From: Taenia hydatigena
Taxonomy: Eukaryota > Platyhelminthes > Cestoda > Cyclophyllidea > Taeniidae
Length of the DNA stretch: 64,000 bases
Assembly (NCBI GenBank): GCA_036345935.2
Contig: JADWOT020000007.1
Span: forward strand, 1,860,308 to 1,924,307
Reading direction: 5' to 3'
The stretch's first letter is position 1. Each line of letters begins with the position of its first letter. A program made the translations under genes and the position numbers. Below are positions 12,501-22,061 of this stretch, piece after piece. The notes under the pieces are model-generated. The model saw only the letters and a list, made by a program, of their open reading frames with translations, did no database searches and was not told the DNA's origin.

Positions 12501-15232
12501 ACTGCGGGCGCAAATGAGCTGCGATTTATCGATCGTTCCGTTATTCTTGCACTATTAGCCGAATCCTTTTTGCGTTAAACTTATTCATATTGCAATGTCA
12601 AAAGCGAACATAAGGGTAACGCTGGTTTGGCATTTACTGGGTTCGCATGTGTCAAGAAAATTAATGGAACTGACACTGGCAATAAGGCAACGTAGCGCTT
12701 AAGATCATGTTTTTCCATATTTCTTCAATCTCGATCTAAGCAGCATGCATCATTTGGGCTGCCTGTTGGCATAATGACCGACTGACTAATCTTCATACTG
12801 ACCGAATTGGTGTTTGATTTGGAGAACAAAGGCGTTTGGAGCTAGTCTTCTAAAATCTAAGCAGTTTAGTTTGATATATCTGCGGCACAAAAGCCAATTC
12901 CTTCTCTTGTAGATTTTGCATCATAACACAACGCCTCATAGCTTGCTTTTGCACTATTTGCTGTATATTCCGCGCCATGAGATGGTTGATGCATCAGATT
13001 CCATGAAAATGGCATTTGTCAATGTTTTTATGCATAAGTTGTCATCACGTTGAGATGCGTACCATAGTAATCAGAAGTGTCACTCAGCCGTAACATAGGC
13101 ATACGTGTGCATCTGCCGACGCATGCGAGCCAATAGTTGGTGTGAGATGAGTCCATCTAGCTACAGAATGATCTGTCCTTCCAAAAGTATTTTATTGACC
13201 TTCATTTCCAAGTAATTTTGGTCAAAAATTGGACGACAATGACAGTATCGAAGCGATTTGGAGTGTTCAATAACCAGTCTTAGTTGCACCATTGGGCTCT
13301 AAAGGAGGCACTACTTCCTCAATCCTATTCCATAACTTAATTACTGGTAGTTTCTCTCCAGGTAGTGGCATTCCTATTTTCTTGTCATTGTTATCGAAAA
13401 ATTACTCTTGCGATTGCAATCGAAAGTGAAAAAAGATTAAATTGAGTAGACAAACGTAGAACGGAATGGGTTGCAGAAGAAATCATGCTTAAAGAGCTGA
13501 GAAAAATTAATCGGACAAGTGAGAAGCGCAAGCGAGTGCGAAAGGTAAAAGAACAGCATGATGGCGGAGGTTAGGTGTTTCCTTTGTCTTGAACTAAGAA
13601 ATCCCATCGAAGTGAGGTTGTTTTATAATTCTTTCTGCCGTTGCTTTCATTTAGTTTAAAGAATTACGCTGGCACATTTAACTACGGTTTGCCTTTTAGT
13701 TGGCGAATTTCCTTTTCTACGGTCTCTGCACACCCTTTGTTGGATGCCTTTGCCTTAGCATTCTTTGGGAGCGTCTTTCGAAGGCTGCGCTTCTACTTGG
13801 CTACTTCGTTAGTGCAGGGGCATCACTTACCACCTGGTTCGTGCTTGATAAAGCGTCATCATTGGGTATGTTTCTGGCTCTTCTTGCTTTACTGTGAGCT
13901 AAAATAGAGGTGTCACTTCTTTATTTATGAATATGGCCCTCTTCAGCCAATCAGCAGTTTGTCGAGGAGGCTGTGCTAATATTACATGAGGTTTAATGGC
14001 AATGCCTCTCCAAGCAGGCAAGCTTCTATGGCGTTAGTTGCAGTAAAAGGCTCATCCAAATCTATTTCGCGTGAATTCTAAATTGACTACTGCGTATACA
14101 ACACGTTGGATATGATGCAATACCAGCACAGACACTTAAAACAGACTGATGACTACATTATTTATTAAGAATTTCTTGCTTTTATCACCTCTTACTTATC
14201 TTTTCAACGACCAGATTCCAAGCAGACCCAGATTACGGGGTTAGGGATAGCACTTTTGGGTGGCTTTCTGCTACCTGTACTGATCACTGTCCTCCTCACC
14301 AAGCCTCTTCCACCCAAATTGGCGCCAAGCGTGTGGTGCTGCGTTCAAGAAATTGATAATCCTCTCATGCCATGGCCTGAGATCTTCACTCGGTAGGCAA
14401 ACCAGCAATCCACCTGACCTTTGCAAGAGTACAAAATTTCCTTATCCCCTCAAGCCTTTACATAGCTCAGAACTGTTTCAGTCGAAATTGTTTAACCAAA
14501 TGATAATGACATGCCTTCCTATTTAATCGTTCAATGCTTGTATCGGACTCCTCACATTGGTTTGATGGCCAGACAAACGGATCTGCGATTTTCTCCACGC
14601 CTAAGTGAGAATAAACCACCCTTGTCGGAGGTGCGCAGAGCCCTAGCACCACTGCGTCGCCTAACCTGGTGCATCGTGATTTTCAACCTCGTTGTATTTC
14701 TCGGTGTCTGGCAAATACTTGGACACGCCGTACAAACACTCAGCTTCGACCGCTTCTTCTTCCTTGTATGCACTTTTTACAACCCTAGAATTTCTTCGCC
14801 CATCAACGAGTAGTGACTACTTTGGTGTCAACGAATTCCAATAAGTTATTAAAATTGAAGTTTCTAATTTCTGACAAGAATTTGTACTGTAGTTACCTTA
14901 AATGTTCAACCTATGCACACTTTACAAAGCGCGTACCTTAAGCAAAGCTGTGTGTTTAACAACCTTTTGACAACATTATTAGCAAGGTACATGAGAGATG
15001 AGTGTAAGGAGAACTATATGGTTCTTTTCTAACTTCAATACTCTAATTATTTTGCTTTTAAAGGCGACTGCATTTACACTGAATTCATGGCTCTTTATAA
15101 AAGGTGGGATCAATTGAAGTTTGGACATACCTATCTACCATCACCTGTCTCGCTTCTTTGTTCCTGCCAACCTGCAATCAAAGGATCTACTTTTGGCGCC
15201 GACTTTACAGGCTCAGGATGTTGATGAGGTAG
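6308..15232 (+). CDS. DUR3-like urea/solute symporter (SSS family), 13 exons
   Basis: Predicted multi-pass plasma-membrane protein of the sodium/solute symporter family. In fungi and plants, DUR3 members take up urea (and some polyamines) with protons; in this organism the substrate is inferred. Exons: 6308-6550, 7305-7433, 8254-8464, 8551-8757, 9849-9971, 10085-10294, 10576-10733, 10960-11090, 11695-11863, 13700-13865, 14215-14392, 14573-14765, 15104-15232. All phases join without a stop, giving 748 residues, close to the usual 690-740. Family signatures appear in order: LGIVIASFVVQITWPTTIL, EFRTKAPGAHTIAQFVGHRFG, LLDQALW, LLGKSG...LLVTSCT, WERLSKAALLLGYFVSAGAS, EIDNPLMPWPEIF and VWTYLSTI. 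An in-frame TAG at 6290-6292 precedes the chosen ATG. Oddities are a GC-AG intron 6 and six cysteines at residues 438-466. An alternative 3' end splices 15228 to about 15461. No disabling change is seen. Confidence 0.87.
7305..7433 (+). CDS. DUR3-like gene, exon 2
   Basis: Residues 82-124, phase 0 at both ends, after a strong pyrimidine tract ending CTTCTAG. The peptide IASFVVQITWPTTIL lines up with the conserved IxSxVVSxWTWAATLL segment of DUR3 proteins, which contributes to the substrate path in the SSS fold. The overlapping open frame starting at the ATG at 7391 is a shadow. Confidence 0.85.
8254..8464 (+). CDS. DUR3-like gene, exon 3
   Basis: Residues 125-194, from YGIAG (family: YGVSG) through a membrane helix rich in leucine to EFRTKAPGAHTIAQFVGHRFG. 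This matches the family signature KxKAPxAHTxxExVxARYG on the cytosolic side. It ends in phase 1 at GTAAGC. The spacing from exon 2 matches the family without gaps, which supports the TAG acceptor at 8252-8253. Confidence 0.9.
8551..8757 (+). CDS. DUR3-like gene, exon 4
   Basis: Residues 195-263. It contains GSMVLKAVTKNASETVIASI, equivalent to GSAVVNALTGMN in family members, followed by two hydrophobic segments separated by ARRRSYSPIIYT (family: FVADYxHT). It is separated from exon 3 by a short 86-bp intron and ends in phase 1 at GTATGC. Confidence 0.87.
9849..9971 (+). CDS. DUR3-like gene, exon 5
   Basis: Residues 264-304, mostly an extramembrane loop (NMDSFYKLLRCYNKLDYGIG), corresponding to the variable SPSKVYDLLKEAA loop of DUR3 and ending ISFA before the next helix. 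Phase 1 at both junctions. This is the least conserved exon, and its assignment rests on position and phase. Confidence 0.75.
10085..10294 (+). CDS. DUR3-like gene, exon 6 (GC donor)
   Basis: Residues 305-374. LLDQALWETSVSF matches the hallmark V(F/L)xDQAYWQRAxAS motif, and FCIPFALSVVCGLGFRALE matches WFxIPFxFAxxMGLGxxAL. The only donor that keeps frame with exon 7 is GCAAGT at 10295, a GC-AG intron with otherwise perfect donor consensus. Confidence 0.88.
10576..10733 (+). CDS. DUR3-like gene, exon 7
   Basis: Residues 375-427. LLGKSGIWVIFVVLLLLLVT followed by SCTFSIVGASSVLYHDVFAEYI matches the conserved ALLGKxGAxxxLxLLFxAVTSTxSAELIAVSSLLTYDIYxTYI region. Substitution of the usual SAEL by FSIV removes the acidic residue common in the family. 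Ends in phase 0 at GTGAGC. Confidence 0.9.
10960..11090 (+). CDS. DUR3-like gene, exon 8 (cysteine cluster)
   Basis: Residues 428-470 plus two bases. A basic loop carries six cysteines: C438-x2-C441, C455-x-C457 and C463-x2-C466, in a CLLCG...CRCRSMLECAAC pattern. The spacing suggests metal coordination in a cytosolic loop. I cannot say from sequence alone whether this is common to animal DUR3 proteins. The phase-2 donor is GTACGA. Confidence 0.82.
11695..11863 (+). CDS. DUR3-like gene, exon 9
   Basis: Residues 471-527. It begins with a further cysteine-containing loop (YGCQTHGAYRAYMDEMSR) and continues into a helix (ELPIAFTVTACMIPAFIMF). The frame is fixed by the phase-2 junction forming tryptophan 471. 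The overlapping minus-strand frames are shadows. It is followed by the gene's largest intron, about 1.8 kb. Confidence 0.82.
11878..13690. other. Intron 9 of the DUR3-like gene
   Basis: Largest intron of the gene, about 1.8 kb. It includes a 147-codon open frame on the minus strand (12321 to 11878) without recognisable domain, composition bias or splice context. I read that as chance. I see nothing else in this stretch. Confidence 0.6.
13700..13865 (+). CDS. DUR3-like gene, exon 10
   Basis: Residues 528-582. FVGCLCLSILWERLSKAALL and LGYFVSAGASLTTWFVLD match the family's SAVVPVxLCxxWxRxSxxAxxAGxxxGxxxGLxTWLV helix pair. A TTTTAG acceptor and phase-1 donor agree with both neighbours. Confidence 0.88.
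14215..14392 (+). CDS. DUR3-like gene, exon 11
   Basis: Residues 583-641. A helix (GLGIALLGGFLLPVLITVLL) is followed by TKPLPPKLAPSVW and then EIDNPLMPWPEIFT. The IDNPLxPW motif is one of the most diagnostic DUR3 signatures. The acceptor at 14213-14214 is chosen over the AG four codons later because it keeps phase 1. Confidence 0.9.
14573..14765 (+). CDS. DUR3-like gene, exon 12
   Basis: Residues 642-706. RLSENKPPLSEVRRAL followed by the basic APLRRLTW and a helix (IVIFNLVVFLGVWQIL) matches the family's RPxxxEVxxxFRxxxxxA tail. The acceptor tract is weak, but it is the only in-phase choice. It ends in phase 0 at GTATGC. Confidence 0.84.
15104..15232 (+). CDS. DUR3-like gene, last exon (13)
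   Basis: Residues 707-748. EVWTYLSTITCLASLFLP matches the final family helix (VWTxxSxIWAxxAAxFxxxxP), followed by an arginine-rich tail and TAG at 15230-15232. An alternative reading splices at the GTAGTG donor after 15228 to an AG near 15460, adding about 37 mostly basic residues up to a TAA by the polyA signals. I cannot decide between them. Confidence 0.7.
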   Translation: MGSIEVWTYLSTITCLASLFLPTCNQRIYFWRRLYRLRMLMR

Positions 15233-15573
15233 TGATAGGAGCTTCATTTCATTAAACTTACTTTGTAAAGTAGGTTAGGTGGTTTCACTCTTTACGCACT
15301 AATTTAAGCACGTAGCTGTTAGCATGGAGGCCCTTGCGCTCTGCTTTCCTTGCAACAAGCACGCCAGTATTTCCAGAATTTCGATTGCTGTCACATTGAT
15401 ACTCTATGAACTGATGTCTTCTACTCAAAATTTGACAGCAATGTTCTATCCTGTTTCAGACGCTGGCTGCCCAGACTTCCCCGCAGAAAGACACATCAGA
15501 CGCTGACATCAGCACAAAGCAAGTATCAAGATTTTCACTGCTTTCAGAGTGCTCATTGCAAGGAAGACATTTA

Positions 15574-15612
15574 AATAAATCATAAGACATGTTCAAATAA
15601 AGTATTAATAAA
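15574..15612 (+). terminator. Cluster of three AATAAA polyadenylation signals
   Basis: AATAAA occurs at 15574-15579, 15596-15601 and 15607-15612, about 340-380 bp after the transporter stop codon at 15232. This is the first such cluster downstream and is the likely 3' end of the transcript. Confidence 0.55.
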
Positions 15613-15619
15613 TCTCATT

Positions 15620-18600
15620 TGTAAAATAACGGCCAGAAATGGCAGCAGCTGTTTTCCTTGTGAGTACAGCTCATTATGCGGACTTTGGGCACCAAATCGA
15701 CTGCGCGCAGCAATGGGCGATTGCTGAGGATTGGCATTAGTGTGGACTTGCTATAGATTCCCGTGATGCCACTGGAATCCTTTGAGCGATAAAGTGCTTC
15801 TGGCAGGTCTCGTTTTATATCACCGCAACGCGCTGACCCCAAATGCCTTTGATGTCTCTATCTCTTATACGATTATGCGTCCACCATTATTAGGGCAACA
15901 TGTTCTATTACTCGAAAATCACATCTTGTGTTAGCAGTGGAATGCTTACATACAAGTCTGTGTAAAACCTCTGTTAATAATATTCATTTGCTGCCAATCT
16001 GTCATCAGAGGCTTTAGATGTTCAGCGTTTTATACGTGAGAGCTAGCTCCAATTCAGCTCTACGATGATTTCCTTGTCTTACTTATGATTCGCTTAGCAT
16101 TTCTAGTTCCGTGCAGTGTCTCTGGTATCACAAATATTATAGGGTAGTTGATCAAACATCTTGCCTAACCACGTCAGAATGTATTAAGCTAAGAAAAGTA
16201 TCATACTCATTCCAGAAACTTGTAACCAAGTGAATGACTGTGATTGGGAAAGGGCTGCATCCCGGCCTTACCGACTGTGTGCCCAGCTAATACGTCACGA
16301 CGTGCCAATTGTTAGTAGCGAGGAATGCGGCCTCAGAGCATGATGTGATGATGTCAATCCCTGTGTCACAGTCTGGTTTAAAATGAACAGTTGGGTGGAA
16401 AGTAGCCAGTATATCTAAACGTATTGAAGCTTAAGACACTGTTGGTTCCCGAAAAGACGACACTTTCTGATCCTATGATACCTCATCTCCATGTCTCCAT
16501 CTGGCCACGCTGCTTGACCCAGTATGCAAAATATTCTCCTCACTCCGTTTCAGGATAAATTAATGGGTTCGCAGTTTACCCAAAGTAATTATTTTCCATT
16601 TATCTTGGCCCTCTGAAATTCTGGCACGCACGCATTATGCTGCAGCTGAAATTAAAGTGCGCGTGGAATGCATCGTTACCGTACGAAATGTTGCGAATGT
16701 TGTCTTACGCGCGAGTGGCCGATGCTTTCGTTCACATCATCCTTACGCGTATGTTTTTGCTTATAAAACTTGCTTCATGTTGAGTGAGCATATTCATGCT
16801 TTCGTAACTCATGGTTCACAGGCATAGATATCGAACTGTTAAGACAATGGTATAAATACGCAATAGCTTTTACCTCCCGATTTCATCATGTTAACACCAA
16901 TGCAGTTCATCAGCATTGTGTGCTGCAAAATGCATTAATCTGTGCTCTACAATGATTATTTTGCGATGTAGAAGCAAATTTCAACAAATGCAGAGTAACA
17001 AACCCTTGAGCATATTTTGAGAAGTTATGAGGATGAGTTGAAACACTAAATAATGTTTAAAATGCATGGCAGATAATTGCTGAGTTAACTTCGTCAACTC
17101 CTTTAAAGCATTTCTCCGACCACACGCCTTACTAGCTAGCCTCACCGTATGCATTATGGTACCCACAATTTAGTCTTAAGCGTGCACGTTGACTACCGTC
17201 TTTAACTTTATTTATTTAAATTTAATCGCCAAGCATGTAGGCAGATGTTTGCATGTAGACGGCATTGTGTGACGCTGTACCCCAAAATCACTTTAATTTG
17301 CTCAATATCATAAGGCTTTTTAATACTTTGGCAAGAAAAAGGTGATTGCGGCCAAATGTGTCAGGCTGATTTCGTAATTAATCAAATTACGTGTGCTGGT
17401 TGTAAAAATGGAGAAAATGCAAGATGCACTCAAGCGCAAGACAAAAATGTCGCACGATTTGCCTGAATTCGACGTCTGAGTAACGCGTATTTAGACCAAA
17501 TAAGGATTAAGGAATTTCTACCGTCGTGGCATGAGCATGTTACAACTTATGGCTCATATAAATAACTTTATTGAATGATTGTTTAAGAGTCATAATTTGA
17601 GTTTACAAGGAATATCAAAGGACTAATTTCATTGATGAACCGTCGAGAGCATCCCTCTCGTGTTTCGGATTGCATGACTTAGCAGACTGTGCAAAACTAT
17701 GCCTTCGCGCAGTCGAATACAAAATTAATTGCTTCCAATTAACAGCTAATGCATGGTCTATTTTGGAACAGAAGGAGAACAATCTTGGTTTTTATTTGGC
17801 AGTTCCTTAATGTGGTAGAGAATGGTACTAGCATAGGATTTATGGTTGCTTTGTAAGCTATAAAAATATGCCCATCATAGCAATCTCAGCTGCTAGTATT
17901 TATTCGAAAAGCGGTAAGCAATAACTGGCACAGTCAGTCTTCAATCACGGTATCGCATGGGCAATAACCTGCAAAGTAGGGTGCAATATTTTCACGGAGA
18001 ATTGATAATGCTACATAGAACTGAAAATGTCATCATGTTGTATGCTACTTGACCAACAATTTTATCATGGTGCTTTATGTGCTTCTCACCGAAAATCCGC
18101 GAAAGGTATCCTCTCATTTTTCGGTTTTAGCTTTCACTTACCTTCGGCTTTACACTTGGTCTCGTTAAATAACATCGATGTGGGGAAACTGAAAGAAAAT
18201 CTTCTTTGTGACTGCGATTGACTCTTGATGCTGAAGCACGGTTGTAGGTTATCGTCTTCCCCTTTTCTATGACAGCATTGCCAAATGTACAGTCTTGTCA
18301 CCAGCTCTCTCTTTTGCCGGACGGTTCACTTCTCCTGACAGATAGGTCAGAATTCGTCGGTTTTGACCGTATGCTTTACGATAAGTAAATGTCGACTTTA
18401 TAGACGATGAACACTATTCCCATAGGTAATGTAAAATTAACTAGACCGGAAGTACAGCACTTGATTTGCAGTTTATTTGTCAACGTCAACAATCGCATTA
18501 TTCGCACGTCCAAGCACCGATCTTGTAAGAGATCAAAACTGATATGCGGTCACTGCATCACGAAATGTCTGATGGCGAAGACTGTTTAATGATGGGGAAA

Positions 18601-18690
18601 AGTGGAAGCCTTACTAGGTACAAAATAATAATGGATGCTCAGACCCATTTCTGGCGGCCCTGACTCTCAGCTACCTAGTTTCATCCTTTA
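15620..18690. other. Intergenic stretch, nothing recognised
   Basis: Open frames are all short (at most about 75 codons) and without similarity or compositional bias on either strand. I see no tandem repeats, tRNA-like cloverleaf or long palindromes. Confidence 0.5.
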
Positions 18691-19151
18691 TTGGATGCCG
18701 TTTTTCCGCCATCGAAACTAATTCGAATGCTGATTTTCTGCCCATCAATAGCAATAGCAGTGCACACTCGACTCGACCAATCCATCTGTTTAAGTGTTAT
18801 TGCGGGTGCAAACGGACGTGGATTTCGCCTAACCTTACCATCGCCATCCTCATCAACACTAGCATTAATATCGGGACGACCATAATTAGCACTTCACCCA
18901 TAGAATATTGTCCTGCCGCTTCAATCGAGCATCACCCATTTTCCTTAATCCCCACCTTCACCCTCGCTTTCGTCTTCCCTCATGCACACCTCGAATCTGC
19001 ATTCCGCAATGCTAATGGTGGCAACATCACCACCTCCCGGCGATGTTATTAGACATATCGGTAAGTAACTTCCCCTTCTCAATGCAGCCTTTAATCTTTA
19101 GTCAGCTTTTACTACTCACACCTAATCATTCGTGTGTCTACCCCCACTCAG

Positions 19152-19535
19152 GCCTCATCCGTGACAGTGGACGGGCGCAAAACCTTAGGGATCAACAGGG
19201 ACAAGCGCAGGACGATGGCGACGAGGTTGGGCTGATGGGAGACGAGGAATCAAAATGTGATCTATCTGACAATTTGATTATGACGAGTCGGTGGTCGGAT
19301 ATGGATGGGCAGGCAAAGTGACGGCACTTACCATTCTCACGGGATGGCGTCCGGTTCTTTAATGTCGGCATCGCTCACTGCAGTGACAACGTTGCCGGAA
19401 AGCCAACTGTTGACTACGCAGGGGGCGACAAAGGAGGTAGGTGTGGAATCGGAGGCCGAGGAGGAAAGGATGTGGATGCGGCGAGAAGTTTGCAAGAAGG
19501 AAAATGCAAGACATTCTGCAAATTAAGTTACCTAG
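19152..19535 (+). pseudogene. Copy D, third exon with frameshifts and lost donor
   Basis: Starts after an intact ACTCAG acceptor. Acidic GLIRDSGRAQ...DDGDEVGLMGDEE reads open to 19319, where a stop interrupts. The remainder aligns in the +1 frame. The terminal segment aligns to RLQEGKYRTLCNLIDS in yet another frame. The donor aligned to CTCTG/GTGAGT reads CTAGA/TGAGTG, so splicing at the ancestral site is no longer expected. Confidence 0.7.
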
Positions 19536-19643
19536 ATGAGTGACTACCATTTGTGCCATTGCACGTAAAACCAAGTCGGTTAGTCGCCCATCTAGCAATT
19601 GTCTTAATACATGAGTCGAGAGCGCGTTTGCTACGCTCCTCTT

Positions 19644-19681
19644 CTCCCAGCTCATCATCTGCTACTTCTGACTCTCCCTCA
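19644..19681 (+). pseudogene. Copy D, 38-nt microexon (splice sites kept)
   Basis: Bounded by a CTCCCAG acceptor and a GTAAGT donor, and exactly 38 nt as in copies A and B despite low sequence identity. Hydrophobic coding (HHLLLLTLPHLS). Equal length in diverged copies is the best sign that this is a genuine exon of the ancestral gene. Confidence 0.6.
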
Positions 19682-19785
19682 CCTTTCAGTAAGTTTGCAC
19701 TCTTCATTTCCTTCCCTCGTTTACTATGCTGACGCCCTTCCCACCCAAGAGAACATACTTTCTTCTCCGGCTCTTCTTCCATTGT

Positions 19786-19926
19786 AGTGGTTCAAACGAC
19801 TGAAGAGGCGTCTTCGCTACCTGTGTCCTCGTGCTACTGCTGCCATCGCTGTCTCCAGCTCTAATCTCACTGATTTATCTCTTAATTTCCAAACTAATGA
19901 ACCTAACAACGATTTGACTGTTTAAC
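19786..19926 (+). pseudogene. Copy D, putative final exon
   Basis: After a TTCCATTGTAG acceptor, WFKRLKRRLRYLCPRATAA aligns with WFKRLRMRLRYLFSSGYCC of copies A and B and runs on to a TAA about 46 codons in. In A and B the stop comes at 28 codons. The strongly basic start is conserved. Confidence 0.5.
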
Positions 19927-21390
19927 TGGCTGATTAGTTGTTCGTTTGACTGGTTAATTAAGTTATTTATCCACCTCCTTAATTCTTGGCCTATGCTTGA
20001 CCTATTTCGTTGTTTGACTGATTATTCATAAAATGATTGCGTGCTTTAATCAGCATTTTGCCAAATTGTTGGCAAGTGGTAGACTAATTCGATCGATTTA
20101 GAATAAATAGAGGTCACGGCACTGGTGCCAAGTTCCCACCAGCTTAGTACCATTCCTTAGCTCCCCAATTCCCTCCTCAGCTGATAAGAGTTGCCGTGCA
20201 CTACCGCAGTCATGAATGGCGTGCTTGTCCCTTCCTTTCTTTTCTTTTTATTTTGCGCATGAAAATTCTTCACCTAAAACCATATTTTTGTGGTACTTTT
20301 CATACACCACTGATAAATTGTGATGGCCGACGCTGGAAGTTCTACGATGACAAGACCAAGGAAAATGCTTGAAATAGGATGCGGGCTGTGGAGTGCTTGA
20401 GTGGCTCAATTTACCCTCGATTGTAGAAAAAAGGGACCACTTTGGGTCACCACCATTGCACCATCGTCTTTAGGCAGCGCCAGTAGTCCTAAACCTTACT
20501 GCAGGCATACACCTCCAATATACCCTCATTCTTCTTCGAGATAGTCAAGAACTTCCAGCATCATGCTCAAGCCTTTAAACCTTCACCAACTACACGGTTT
20601 TCGAAGGCTGTGGATCAGTGCAGTCTACCTATACTTTAACCTGCATTTCGAGACATTTTTACATGCACAGCGTTGTCATTCGTGATACCCGTCTCTCTCC
20701 ATCATAAAATATGCTGCATCTGGCGGCCGGAAATGGAAATCATTACTTTGGTATTAACGGTGCCTCAAACTTGCTAACCTATAGACAACCTCATTTTCGA
20801 CTTCCTGGTTCCCTCTGAGTTGGTTTCTCCCTCATTTGTAAAAATGCCCATACGATAACTTAAATTCCTGGTAGATGGGCAACGTGATGGAGAAACCTAG
20901 CAACAAAATTTAAGCTGAATATAAAAGAGTTACAAAGGATTTTTATATAAGCTGAGTGCTTTTGTGTAGGATGCATGCATAGTCTAAATTATACACATAG
21001 CGTGTCCTCCGCAGTTGTAACGTGATGCATTTTTTTTAGTAGTTTGCAGTCTCTATCCCTCAGGAAGAGATGGTGAAATCGGGTTGGTGGATGAATTTGA
21101 CGGCTGTTGCCACTGCTTTTTCCATTACCACAACACCTGAAGGGTAGCCATGGCAGGGCGACATTGCTAATGACGTACAGTGGTAGGGATCGCCGAACGT
21201 GTATACTTCTGCACAGTGCCCGAGGTTTACTAACTTCCTCCTTTGCGTCCACAAATTGCCGTCGCCACCACCACCAAAACTGCGTGCCATGTAGTCGGTT
21301 CGGAAGACAAGTCAACAAATAGCATATCATTGCAAATTTCATTGAGCTTACCACAAGAGCTAACCACTGCTCATTAAAGCTAGGTCATTT

Positions 21391-21845
21391 TCATGACAAG
21401 GCAATGCAGCAAGAGAATAACACCTTCGAATTAGGTAAGCGTTTCAACGAGCGAGATTCTTCTACGTCTTCCGCAGCGAAAAAGCCGTTCAGTTGCTGAA
21501 GCGTTCGAACAGCATCCTTAATCGACAACCACTGATGGTTGCGCAGCAGTGTCGAGACAAACGCAGACGAGTTTGACCTCACCTTTTCCAACCAGAGAGC
21601 AGAAATCGATGCGTTTGCAATTAACTTCAGCGCAAATCGGCACCCCACGCCCTACTTGCTCACTACATCCCAAGTGTAATGGCACCGTAAGAAGCAGTAA
21701 TGCAGCCTACACACTCGCACCTCCATGTCTTGCCTTTAGTGCCTTCTGTCACAGGACTGACCGAATCGCAGCGATGAATGCTGTTGATAAGGGGCCCGGC
21801 CACGCGACCATAACCACGAGTCACATTCTCTTGAAGGTCGGGCAA
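21391..21845 (-). CDS. Unknown gene fragment, conserved with an inverted copy at 36.25 kb
   Basis: Two minus-strand frames, 21845-21663 (IHRCDSVSPVTEGTKGKTW...CVGCITASYG) and 21648-21391 (NASISALWLEKVRSNSSAF...LRNHQWLSIKDAVRTLQQL), read like exons. Both have aligned counterparts on the plus strand at 36251-36700: IHRCDLFNLVVEG, CEDCIAASYG and a DAVR segment. The second frame is open for 85 codons here but carries stops in the other copy. I do not recognise the protein. The gap between the two frames is short, and TAG at 21663-21665 ends the first. A small intron or a break could lie there. Confidence 0.4.
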
Positions 21846-22061
21846 ATCACTCAGTTACTACCATGGAAACAGTCCACACGCCATTTTAGAGGGCAAACTT
21901 TCCATATCTACATTAGTAGATTCAATCAAGGAAAGATATCTAAGATTCTAATGTGCATTTGTACAGCATGTGCTTTTCTCGTCCACTTAAACCAGGCGAT
22001 TTTAAGCAAAGAAAGCGCGAACTACGGTAGCAACTTTAATATTTTCACTAGAATCAAATAA
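21549..22061 (+). other. 170-codon open frame, probably a shadow
   Basis: One of the longest plus-strand open frames outside the repeat blocks, but its first half is antisense to the minus-strand fragment at 21391-21845, which is the strand conserved with 36.25 kb. Its composition is unremarkable and I see no domain. I do not call it a gene. Confidence 0.3.

Larger units (their letters stand above)
18735..21190 (+). pseudogene. Copy D: diverged, decayed copy of unknown gene block
   Basis: An older copy of the block found at 37.9-39.15 kb (C), 47.4-49.3 kb (A, minus) and 57.3-59.75 kb (B). Homology starts at AATAGCAGTGCACACTCG (near 18743) and continues past the coding part to about 21.19 kb, roughly 65-75% by eye. 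The protein segment DEVGLMGDEESKCDLSDNL matches DEVGLMGHEESECDLSDYL of the other copies. The frame then breaks at the TGA at 19320-19322 and is resumed in another frame (QLLTTQGATKEVGVE). The donor after the third exon is AT instead of GT. The 38-nt microexon and the final exon remain recognisable, so a non-functional relic is most likely. Confidence 0.75.
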
